DNA of 64,000 nucleotides from Chloroflexota bacterium (GTDB lineage Bacteria > Chloroflexota > Anaerolineae > B4-G1), in assembly GCA_024232355.1 (NCBI GenBank), contig JAAEPW010001061.1, positions 15,587-79,586 on the forward strand, given 5' to 3'. Shown piece after piece: positions 48,401 to 60,400 of this stretch. The position numbers and the translations under genes were made by a program. The notes below the pieces were generated by a model. That model was not told the DNA's origin. It saw only the letters and a list, made by a program, of their open reading frames with translations, and did no database searches. How positions within the stretch are numbered: position 1 is the first letter of the stretch; every line of letters begins with the position of its first letter.

Positions 48401-51400
48401 GCTCGACGGGCAGCTCGTTGCTGCTCACCAGGCCCTGGTTGACCACGTGGGTCACGTAACCGGGCAGTGGATCGTTGACCAGTACTTGGTAAGAGACGTC
48501 TACCTGCGTGCCAGCGGGCAGCGTGCCAATGTCTACGGCCACGCTGGTATCGCCCGTGCCGTTGCCGCCGGTCACTGTGCCCAGACTGGTCTGAACCGTG
48601 CCCGTCAGCAGGACGGTGTTGGAGTCGGGGGTGTCGTCGTATGTGACGCCCGTGGCCTCGCCGTTGCCGCTGTTGATGATGGCGACTTGGTACAATAGAG
48701 TGTCACCGGGGCCGGGCGCGCCGTCGCCGTCGGCATCGACGAACAAGGTGCCGCTCTTTTCCGCCTCGATCAGCGGATCAGCCGTCACCGGTGTGATGGT
48801 CTCGTCGTCTTCCGGTGGGGTCTCGGGATCGTCGGTCGGTTCGACGGGCAGTTCTTCGCTGGACACCTGCCCCTGGTTGGCAACCGTGGTCACACCAGCG
48901 GGCAGCGGATCGTCGATGGTCACCTGGAAGGAGATATCGACGCTGTCGCCGCTGAGCAGCGTGCCAACGTTCACCGTTACGTGGGTGTCGCCAGGGATGT
49001 TGCCACTGGTGACCAGGCCCAGAGAGGTCTGGACTGTGCCGTTGATCAAAGTAGTGTTCGGGTCGATGGTGTCGTCAAAGACCACATTGGTGGCCGCGCC
49101 GTTGCCGCTGTTGAGAATGGTGATCTGGTACAGCAGGGTATCGCCCGGCGAGGGAATGCCATTGCCGTCGGCGTCCACGAACAACGAGTCGATCTTGAGC
49201 GCTTTGAGCACCGGGTCATCGGTCAGAGGCGTGATGGTTTCATCATCGTCGGGTGGCGTCTCGGGATCGTCGGTCGGTTCGACCGGCTCATCGTCGCTGC
49301 TCACCGTGCCGCCATTGGCGATCTGAGTGACGCCTGGGGGCAGCGGGTCGTTGACGAGCACCTGGAAGGTGACGTTCACCGTGCCGCCGTCCGAGATGAT
49401 CGTGCCGACGTCTACACTGACGTGGGTATCGCCGGGGGCGTTGCCCACGGTGACCGTACCCTGGCTGGTCTGCACGCTGCCGGTGATCAGGGTTGTGTTT
49501 GGATCGAGAATGTCGTCAAAGACCACGCCCGTGGCGACGCCGTTGCCATAGTTGATGATGGCGATCTGGTATTCTATGGTGTCGCCGGGCGACGGCATAT
49601 TGTTGCCGTCGGCGTCGTCGAACAGTAGGTCGGTCTTGGCCGCATCCAACAGTGGATCGGCGGTGACCGGTGTGATGGTCTCATCGTCGTCGGGCGGTGT
49701 GTCGGGATCGTCAGTCGGTTCGGTGGGCAGTTCGTTGCTGCTCACCAAGCCGGTGTTGGCGATCTGGGTCACGCCGTCGGGCAGCGGATCGTCGATAGTG
49801 ATCTGGAAGTTGACGATCACGCTGTTGCCGGGCAGGATGTCGCCGACGTCCACGGCCACGCTGGTGTCGCCACCAGTGTTGCCCGTGGTGACAGAACCCT
49901 GTGAGGTGCTCACAGAGCCGACGACCAGAGTGGTATTGCTGTCTGGCATATCGTTTAGGATTATGCCCGTCAGTGGCAGGCTGCCCTCGTTGCTGATGAC
50001 GATCGTGTAGGATAGGGTGTCGCCGGGGCTGGGGTACCCGTTAAAGTCAGCGTCGACAATCAAAGTGTCGCGCTTGGTGGTTTCGATGGCCCGTTCGGGC
50101 ACGATGTAGCCGACGTCGACGGTGGATGTGTCGTTGGCGGGCACGATCACGGTGGTGGGATCGGTGCTGCCGCTGTCGAGTATCGCGCCTCCGGGCAGGG
50201 TGGCGTCGTTCACGTCCACGGTCGTGGACCCGGCGGGCACAGTCTGTGAGTAGGTGCCGTCGGCCCCGGTGGTGAGGGTGTAGGTGACGCCGTTTGCATC
50301 GGTAATCACGACCTGCACGCTGGGCAGTGGTGTATCGATGCCAAAGGTGTACGCGCCGTCGCCGTTTTCGTCGAGATAGATCGTGCCGTTCACGATGCCG
50401 GTGCCAGCGGGCAAGACGTAGCCGGTGTCGTCCATAGCAATGCCACCGGGCGGGACCACGACGGTGGTCGGATCAGTGCTGCCAGTGGTCAAGGTCACAC
50501 CGGGCGGCAGGGTGGTGTCGTCCACATCGACCGTGGCGGCCCCAGCCAGAACGGTCTGGGTGTAAGCGCCGTTGGCGTCGGTGGTGACGGTATAGGTGTC
50601 GCCGCCAGAATCAGTGATGACCACGTCGACACCAGCCAGCGGAGTATCAACGCCAGGGGTATAGATGCCGTCGTCGTCCTCGTCCAGGTAGATGATGCCC
50701 GTCAAGTCGCCGATGAGGGTGTAGCCAGTGTTGTCGATGACGCTGTTTCCGCCGGGCACGACCACGGGTGTGGGGTCGGTGCTGCCGCTGTCGAGCACGG
50801 CTCCGGGCGGCAGGGTGGTGTCGTCCACGTCGACGGTGGCGTCTCCGGCGGGCAGGGTTAGGGTGTAGGCGCCGTCAGCGCCGGTGGTGACGGTGTACGT
50901 CATCCCGTTGGTGTCGGTGATGACCACGTCGACGCCAGCCAGCGGCGTGTCGGTGCCGGGGGTGTAGGTGCCGTCGCCGTCCTCGTCCAGGTAGACGACG
51001 CCGGTGACGGTGCCGATTTGCACGTAACCGGTGTCGTCCAGCACGGTGCCATCGACGGGCACGATCACGGTGGTGGGATCAGTGCTGCCGCTGTCGAGGG
51101 TAGAGCCGGGTGGCAAGGTGGTATCGTCCACATCGACGGTGGCGCTGCCGGTGGGCAGGGTTTCCGAGTAATATCCATTGGCGTCGGTGGTGACAGTGTA
51201 CGTCAAACCGTTGGTATCGGTGATGATGACGTCGACGCCAGCCAGCGGGGTATCGGTACCGGGGGTATAGGTCCCGTCGCCGTCCTCGTCCAGGTAGACG
51301 GTGCCCTCGACGACGCCCGTACCAGCGGGCATCTCGTAGCCCGTGTCGTCGGTGACGCTTCCGCCATCGGGTACATTGACGATGGTGGGATCGTTGCTGC

Positions 51401-54400
51401 CGGTGTCCAGAACTGCACCGCCGGGCAGAGTAGTGTCGTCCACGTCGACGGTGGCGTTGCCATCGGGCACGACCAGAGAGAAATATCCGTCGGCGTTGGT
51501 GGTGACGGTGTAGGTCACGCCATTGGTATCGGTGATGACCACGTCGACACCGGGCAAGGGGGTATCGGTGCCAGGGTCGTAGGACCCGTTGCCGTCTTCA
51601 TCCAGGTAGATGGTGCCGTTCACGATGCCGGTTCCGGCGGGTGGCACGTAGCCGGTGTCGTCAGCGATGCTGCCGTCGGCGGGCACGGTGACGGTGGTCG
51701 GATCGGTGCTGCCGCTGTCCAGCACCAAGCCGGGCGGCAGGTCGTCGTCGTCCACGTCGACGGTGGTGCCTCCGGCTGGCACAGTTTGAGTGTACGCGCC
51801 GTTGGGGCCGGTGGTGACGACGTAAACGTTGCCAAAGGTGTCGGTGATGGTCACGTCGACGCCGGGCAAGGGGGTGTCAACACCGGGGGTGTAATCCCCA
51901 CTGTTGTCGTCGTCCAGATAGATCACACCGGTAACCGTGCCCATCTGCACGTAGCCAGTGTTGGAAGATATGGTGTCGCCCGAAGGCACAACGACGGTGG
52001 TCGGATCGCTGCTGCCGCTGTCCAGCACAGAGCCGGGCGGCAGGTCGGCGTCGTCCACGTCCACGGTGGTGTCGCCTGCGGGCAAGGTGATGGTATAAGC
52101 GCCGCCCGCGTCGGTGGTCAAAGTATAGGTCACGCCATTGGCATCGGTGACGATCACGTCGACGCCGGGCAAGGGTGTATCAGTTCCGGGGGTGTAGACT
52201 CCGTCGCCGTCCTCGTCCAGATAGATGACGCCCGTCAGGTCACCGACGAGCGTGTAACCGGTGTCATCGGTGGCGGTGCCGCCATCGGTCACGATGACGG
52301 TGGTGGGGTCGCTGCTGCCGCTGTCGAGCACAGAGCCGGGCGGCAGGGTGGCGTCGTTCACGTCCACGGTCGTGGACCCAGCTGGCACTGTCTGCGCATA
52401 GCTGCCGTCGGCTCCGGTGGTGACGACATAGGTGCCGCCATCGGTGTCGGTGATCACGACCTGCACGCCAGCCAGCGGCGTATCGGTGCCGGGAGTGTAG
52501 GCCCCGTCGCCGTCCTCATCCAGATAGACCGTTCCATTCACGGTGCCGGTACCGGGAGGCAAGGCGTAGCCAGTATCATCCATGGCGATGCCGCCGGGCG
52601 GCACGACGACGGTGGTCGGATCAGTGCTGCCAGTGGTCAGGATCGCGCCAGGCGGCAGGGTGGTGTCGTCCACGTTGACGGTGGCAGCCCCAGCCAGAAC
52701 GGTCTGGGTGTAAGCGCCATTGATGTCGGTGGTGACGGTGTAGGTGTCGCCGCCAGCATCGGTGATGACCACGTCGACGCCGCTAATCGGCGTGTCGGTG
52801 CCGGGAGTGTAGGTCCCATCGCCGTCCTCGTCCAGGTAGATGATGCCGGTCAGATCCCCGATGAGGGTGTAGCCGGTGTTATCGATGACGCTGTTTCCGC
52901 CGGGCACGACCACGGGTGTGGGATCGGTGCTGCCACTGTCGAGCACAGCTCCGGGCGGCAGGGTGGTGTCGTCCACGTCGACGGTAGCGTCTCCGGCGGG
53001 CAGAGTGAGGGTATAGGCCCCATTCGCGCCGGTGGTGACAGTGTACGTTATCCCGTTGATGTCGGTAATGACGACGTCGACGCCAGCCAGCGGTGTGTCG
53101 GTGCCGGGAGTGTAGGTGCCGTCGCCGTCCTCGTCCAGGTAGACGACGCCGGTGACGGTGCCGATCTGCACGTAGCCGGTGTCATCCAGCACGGTGCCAT
53201 CGACGGGCACGATGACGGTGGTGGGGTCGGTGCTGTCGCTGTCCAGCACAGAGCCGGGCGGCAGGGTGGTGTCGTCCACATCGACGGTGGCGCTGCCGGT
53301 GGGTAGGGTTTCCGAGTAATATCCATTGGCGTCGGTGGTGACGGTGTACGTCAAACCGTTGGTATCGGTGATGATCACATCGACGTTTTCCAGCGGGATG
53401 TCGGTGCCGGGAGTATAGGTGCCATCGCCGTCCTCGTCCAGGTAGACGGTGCCCTCGACGACGCCCGTACCGGCGGGCATCTCGTAGCCGGTGTCGTCGG
53501 TCACTGTTCCGCCATCGGGCACGACGACGGGGGTGGGATCGGTGCTGCCGCTGTCCAGAACAGAGCCGGGCGGCAGAGTGGTGTCATCCACGTCGACGGT
53601 GGCGTTGCCATCGGGCAAAACCACGGAGAACTGTCCATCGACATCGGTAGTGACGGTGTAGGTCATGCCGTTGGTGTCGGTGATAACCACGTCGACACCG
53701 GGCAAGGGGGTGTCGGTGCCGGGATCGTAGGACCCGTTGCCGTCTTCATCTAGGTAGATGGTGCCCTCGACGATGCCGGTTCCGACGGGTGGCACGTAGC
53801 CAGTGTCGTCGGTGATGCTGCCGTCGGCGGGCACGGTGACGGTGGTAGGATCAGTGCTGCCGCTGTCCAACACCAGGCCGGGCGGTAGATCGTCGTCGTC
53901 CACGTCGACGGTGGTGTCGCCAGCGGGCACGGTTTGAGTGTACGCGCCAGTGGGATCGGTGGTGACGACGTAAACGTTGCCAAAGGTGTCGGTGATGGTC
54001 ACGTCGACGCCGGACAATGGCGTGTCGCCAGGAGTGTAGGTCCCGCTGCCATCATCGTCCAGGTAGACGATGCCGGTGACCGTGCCCATCTGCACGTAGC
54101 CGGTGTTGGAAGGTACGGTGTCTCCCGGAGGCACGACGACGGTGGTTGGGTCGCTGCTGCCACTATCAAGCACAGAGCCGGGCGGCAGGTCGTCGTCGTC
54201 CACGTCCACGGTGGTGTCGCCTGCGGGCACGACGAGCGTATACGCGCCACTTCCATTAGTGGTCAAGGTATAGGTTACGCCATTGGCGTCGGTGACGGTC
54301 ACGTCGACGCCGGGCAGCGGTGTGTCGGTGCCGGGGGTGTAGGTGCCGTCGCCGTCCTCATCCTGATAAATAACGCCCGTGAGGGTGCCAAGCAGGACGT

Positions 54401-57400
54401 AGCCAGTGTCGTCGACGACAGTGTTTCCGGCAGTCGCGATGACGGTGGTGGGGTCGGTGCTGCCGCTGTCGAGCACGGCTCCGGGAGGCAGAGTGGCGTC
54501 GTTCACGTCCACGACCGTGGCTCCGGCTGGCACTGTTTGTGTATAAGCGCCGTCGATGCCGGTGCTGAGGGTGTAGGTGACGCCGTCGCTGTCGGTGATC
54601 ACGACTTGCACACCAGCCAGTGGTGTGTCGGTGCCGGGGGTGTAGGCCCCGTCGCCGTCCTCGTCCAGGTAGACGACGCCCGTCACGGTGCCGTCGCCAG
54701 TGGGCAATACGTAGCCGGTGTCGTCGGTGATGGTGTCGTCTGGAAGCACGACCACGGGGGTGGGATCAGTGCTGCCATTGTCGAGCGTCGCGCCGGGCGG
54801 CAGGTCGTTGTTGTCCACGTCAACGGTGGCATTGCCAGCGGGCAAGGTGAGGGTGTATGTTCCGTCGACGCCGGTGGTGACGGTGTAGACCGTCCCAAAG
54901 ACGTCGGTGATGACCACGTTGACGCCGGGCAATGGGGTGTCACCGGGGGTATAGGTCCCGCTGTCGTCGTCATCCAAATAGATCACGCCTGTGACCACCC
55001 CCAACTGGATGTAGCCGACGTCGACATTGCCGCTGCCGCCAGAGGGCACGGTAACGGTGGTCGGGTCGGTATTGCCAACGGTCAGCGTCGCACCGGGCGG
55101 CATTTGGGGATCGGTGTCGTCCACATCGACGGTGGTGAGACCAGCGAGAACGGTCTGGGTGTAGGTGCCGTTGATGTCTGTAGTGACGATGGAAGGAGCG
55201 CCGCCGCTGTCAATGATGGTTACGTCGATGCCGGGCAGCGGGGTGTCGATGCCGGGATCATAGTCCCCGTCGCCGTTCACATCTAGGTAGACGACGCCGG
55301 TGACCGTGCCTGTGCTGAGCGAGTTGGTGTCGGTGTTGCTGTCGTTGCTGGGCTCGGGGTCGGTAGCGCCGGAGGGCGTCACGGTGGCCGTGTTTTGCAA
55401 CGTGCCCGTAAAGGCCGCGTCAAGGGTACCGACGATGGTCAGGGTAATAGTATCGCCCGCGCCAAAGGCCAGGCTGGTCCAAGCTCCGGTGCCCTCATCA
55501 TAGCTGCCGTCGCTCTCGGTATAGACAATAGGCGCTTGCACGGTCGTGGGCAGGTTGTCGGTCAGGGTGATGGCGGTCACTGCGCTGGGACCATTGTTGT
55601 CCACCACCAGGGTGTAGGTGATGGGGTCACCGGGCACGGCGGGCCTCGGATAGCTGGTCTTGGCCAGCGCCAGGTCGGCCTGGGGGTCAGCGGGGTTGTC
55701 GTCGTCGGCGGGGTTGTCACTGGGCTCGGGGTCGGTAGCGCCAGTGGGCGTCACGGTGGCAGTGTTCTGCAACGTGCCCGTAAAGGTCGCGTCGAGGGTG
55801 CCGACGATGGTCAAAGATATGGTATCACCCGCGCCAAAGGTCAGGCTGGTCCAAACCCCGGTTCCCTCATTATAGCTGCCGTCGCTCTCAATATAAATGG
55901 GACTTTGCACGGCGGCGGGCAGATTGTCGATCAGGGTGATGGCGGTCAAGGCACTGGGGCCATCATTGGTCACCACTAGGGTGTAGGTGATGGCTGCGCC
56001 AGGCACGGCAGGTACCGGTTGACTGGTCTTGTCCAGCGCCAGATCGGCAACGGCGTTCGGCGTGACGGACTGGGTATCGTCATCGTCATCGGTGGTGCTG
56101 TTGTCGCCCGGAGTCGAGTCCGAGTCATCCTCGTTACTGGCGCTGACCTGGGCATAGTTGCTATAGTTACCAGAGGCTTCGACGGTGGCGGTGATGAGCA
56201 AGGTGGCGCTGTCTCCGTTGTTCAAGTTGCCGACGGTCCAGACACCAGTGCCACTGACATAGTCGCCATCGTCGCCGACGTAGGTGTAGCCGTTGGGCAA
56301 CAGATCGGTCACCGAAACCCCTGTGGCGTCGCTGGGGCCATCGTTGGTGACGGTCAGGGTAAAGACGACGGTGCTACCTGCATCAGGCGTGGTGTTAGTC
56401 ACATCCAGGTCAAGTGATAGGTCAGCAATCGGGTTCGGTGTGACGGACTGGGTATCGTCATCGTCATCTGTGGTGCTGTTGTCGCCGGGAGTCGAGTCGG
56501 GGTCATCTTGATTGCTGGCGCTGACCTGGGCATAGTTGCTATAGTTGCCAGAGGCTTCGACGGTAGCGGTGATAAGCAAGGTGGCACTGTCTCCGTTGTT
56601 CAAGTTGCCGACGGTCCATACACCAGTGCCACTGACATAGTCGCCATTGTCACCGACGTAGGTGTAGCCGTTGGGCAGCAGATCGGTCACCGACACACCT
56701 GTGGCATCGCTGGGGCCATCGTTGGTGACGGTCAAGGTAAAGACGACGGTACTGCCCACATCAGGCGTAGTGTTAGTCACATCCAGGTCAAGTGATAGGT
56801 CAGCAATCGGGTTCGGTGTGACGGACTGGGTATCGTCATCGTCATCGGTGGTGCTGTTGTCGCCCGGAGTCGAGTCCGAGTCGTCCTCATTGCTGGCGCT
56901 GACCTGGGCATAGTTGCTATAGTCACCGGCGGCATTGACGGTGGCGGTGATGAGCAAGGTGGCGCTGTCTCCGTTGTTCAAGTTGCCGACGGTCCATACA
57001 CCAGTGCCACTGACATAGTCACCGTCGTCGCCGACATAGGTGTAGCCGTCGGGCAGTAGATCGGTCACCGAAACCCCTGTGGCGTCGCTGGGGCCATCGT
57101 TGGTGACGGTCAGGGTAAAGACGACTGTGTTGCCCACATCAGACGTAGTGTTAGTAACATCCAGGTCCAGTGATAGGTCAGCAATCGGGTTCGGCGTGAC
57201 GGACTGGGTATCGTCATCGTCATCGGTGATGCTGTTGTCGCCGGGAGTCGAGTCGGGGTCATCTTGATTGCTGGCGCTGACCTGGGCATAGTTGCTATAG
57301 TTGCCAGAGGCTTCGACGGTGGCAGTGATGAGCAGGGTGGCGCTGTCTCCGTTGTTCAAGTTGCCAACGGTCCAGACACCGGTGCCGCTGACATAGTCAC

Positions 57401-60400
57401 CGTCGTCACCGACATAGGTGTAGCCGTTGGGCAGTAGATCGGTCACCGACACGCCCGTAGCGTCGTGTGGTCCGTCGTTGGTAACGGTTAGGGTAAAGAC
57501 GACGGTGCTGCCCACATCAGGCGTGGTGTTGGTCACATCCAGGTCGAGCGAGAGGTCAGCCTGATGCCGAACCTCTACGCCCGCTGGCGGGGTGGTTTCT
57601 GGCCCGTCTGTCTGGTCGAACGGGTCTTTGCCAATGGCCGTGGCGACGTTGTTGCAACTGGCCGATAGATCGTCGGCCCTAAAGCCTAGGGTCAGCGTCA
57701 TCGTAGCGCTGACCAGCAGCGGTGGTTCATTCGGAATAAGGGTGTTCCACGCGGCTTGGCCCGCGCTGGTTTGCGTGGGCGTAATGTTCCACGAGGTGAG
57801 GGTCATACAGCCGCTATCATAGGTGTCGGTGAGGATCAGTTGGGTGATGGGGTTGGGGCCTGTGTTGGTGATCAACACGGTGAATGTGACGGTGTCGCCC
57901 ACATAGGTGACGCCCGAGGCCGGCTCTGACAAAGACTTGCTCAGCGTGATCTCTGGCGCTTCTGCCTGGGTGGTGATGCTGGTGCTGTCCTCGACTGAGG
58001 GCACGGGGTCACCGTTCTCGTCGGAGGCAAACTCGATCTCGGCAGTGTTGACCGCCGGGCTGCACGGCCCTTTGACGTGGAAAGTTACGACGACAGAGGT
58101 GGAGAGGCCCGTATTCAATGCCCCAGCACCTGTCAGATCGTTCCACAGCACCATGCCACCGCCAGAGCCGTCGGCATTCGGGCTGGATGATTGATATTCC
58201 AAGCAGAAGGAACTATAGTCGTCGACCAACGGCAGGCTGGTGATATCAGTCGTGCCGGTGTTGGTGATGGCGATGCGGTAGGTGACCGTGTTGCTGATGG
58301 TGACCGTGCTGCCGGACGGGTCGATCTTGACCTTGCTGACCTCCAATTCGGGCCGGTTGACGGTGACGTTGGAGGTGGTGGGGCCGTCGGATACAGTCGT
58401 GCTGCCGTCATCGCCGCCGACTATGACCGAGTTTGTGCCTGGAGTACAGGCGGCTGTGGACACAAAGTAAACGCTGATGGCCTCGCTCCCACCGGAGGCG
58501 ATGGGGCCAATGTTGTTCCAAATGATGGTCGGCGCAGATACGCTGCTGGGAGTGGTGCTGGCTCCAAAATAAGTCAGACAAGCTGAGGGGAAGGTGTCGG
58601 TCACTGCGACCGTCGTCAACGTCGTCGGGCCAGGGTTGCTGACCAGGATATCGAATTGTACCAGGTCTCCAACCACGGCGGTGCCGTCGGCCGGGTCGAC
58701 CAGGCTCTTGCTGATGGCGACCTCTGGCGTGACCGTGGTGATGATGGCCGAGTCGTCGTCGCTGTCATCAGGATCGTTGGGATCAGTGTACGTCACGTTG
58801 AGCACATCGCCGGGCGGGGCGTTGAGGACATTGTTGCCGGGAGTGGGTCCTCCGACGTTGGCCGAGATACAGCCGGTGAACACGCCGGTGCTTGGTCCTG
58901 TTTCCGACAGGGTGAGGGTTTCACTGTCGCCGCTGCTGGTCGTGATTGTAACCGTTATGGCATCCGATTGACCGGCCTGATCCATATCAGTGACCTCGAT
59001 GCAGACGGTTGTGGCAGATGGATAGCTGTCTACCAGAGCGCCGGTGCCATCGATGAACTCGACGGTGCCGGGTGTGCCCACGTCCAGCGAGTTGACTTCA
59101 AACAGGGTGACGATGGTGTCTGATATGCCCTCGTATCCTTCAAAGGTGGTCACCGTGATGGTGTGCGTTCCCGTACAAGCGGTTGTCTTCCAATCGTACT
59201 CGTAGGTCTTGAATGCGCCAGTTTCACTGACTGCATACGTGTTGGTCAGAGTTGTATCGGCCAAGATGCCACAGGGGGACATGATTTCTAATGTACTAGT
59301 CACAATGTCGTCGTACCCAAAGGGGTCACTGACTTGAGGGCGAACGTAGACCATCTGGCCGCTGTAGGCACTGCTGATCTCGGTTCCGTCGGAATAGGCC
59401 GCGTCGTAGACGATTAACGACTCGGCATTAATGAGGGTTGCCGCGGGCATGTCGACCCTAGAGTTGCGGGTGTTGCTGTCGTAGAGGGCGGTTAGAGAAG
59501 CGGACTCGGCACTGACGACTTGCAACTGGACGCGATTTCCAGGGGGTACAGTCAGGTCGCCAGATAAAGCGCCGCTCCATACGAGCCGGTAAATACCGCC
59601 AGTTAGATCGGTCAGCGTTGGATCGGTCAGGGTGATAAAAGGAGTGCTGGTGCTTTGAAGGGTTGCCGTAATGTCCAAGGGTTCTGCCAGTGCACTACCG
59701 GAAGAGACGTAGAGCGTCACAGAGATCACACCGCCAGCAGGCATTGTAAAGTCAGCCGCCATCGCTTGCGTCTGGGTAAAGGTGATCTGCGTTGTCCCCC
59801 CGCCGTAGGTGATAAAGTTGTCAGTCATCGAGTCGTATTGCGCTTTAACCCAATCAGCGCTGCGGGGTGTGTTGGATAGGCGGCCTTCGTCAAGACGACC
59901 ATTCCAGGGATTAGTATTACCGCGTCTCCCCCAGTAGTTGTTTCCATCCAGACTCACACCAGTTTGAGGAGTGGCTGAGGTGGTTGTGCCATCAAGGTAG
60001 AGTACATCGGTACTTCCGTCGTACGTCCATACGATATAGTACCAAGTGTCATCACTCAAGATCGCTGTCGCTTCGTCGGCGTCTCCATCTTGTCCATCCG
60101 TTGCTTTTCTGACGTGTACCCTATCACCGTTCCAGAAAACTACGATCTGGCGGGAAGCACACCCATCATCGCCTTGCGTAAATACCCTGTCCCAGTTACC
60201 TGCGTTATTACTGTATATCCACGACTCAAAAGTCCACCGATCGGTGACCAGGCAGTTATCTGCAAGGCTGACATAGTCACCATCTCCGTCAAATTCATTC
60301 GCACCATCTATCTGTCCAACAGCACCCGTGAGATCACCATTAGGCGTGCCATCAAACCCATTGGAAGTAGAATCATAACGGGTTCCAGACGATTCACTCA

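Noticed and set aside
51018..53306. A 762-codon open frame on the plus strand antisense to the B-repeat array
   Set aside because: It is the mirror of a strongly biased repeated coding sequence. Its product is low-complexity (Gly, His, Asp, Val), it has no ribosome-binding site, and it repeats with the same period as the true gene.
50093..57575. Dense regularly spaced repeats resembling a CRISPR array
   Set aside because: The periods are 378 bp and about 300 bp, all in frame in one ORF and encoding protein domains. No short identical repeats with unique spacers and no cas genes are present.
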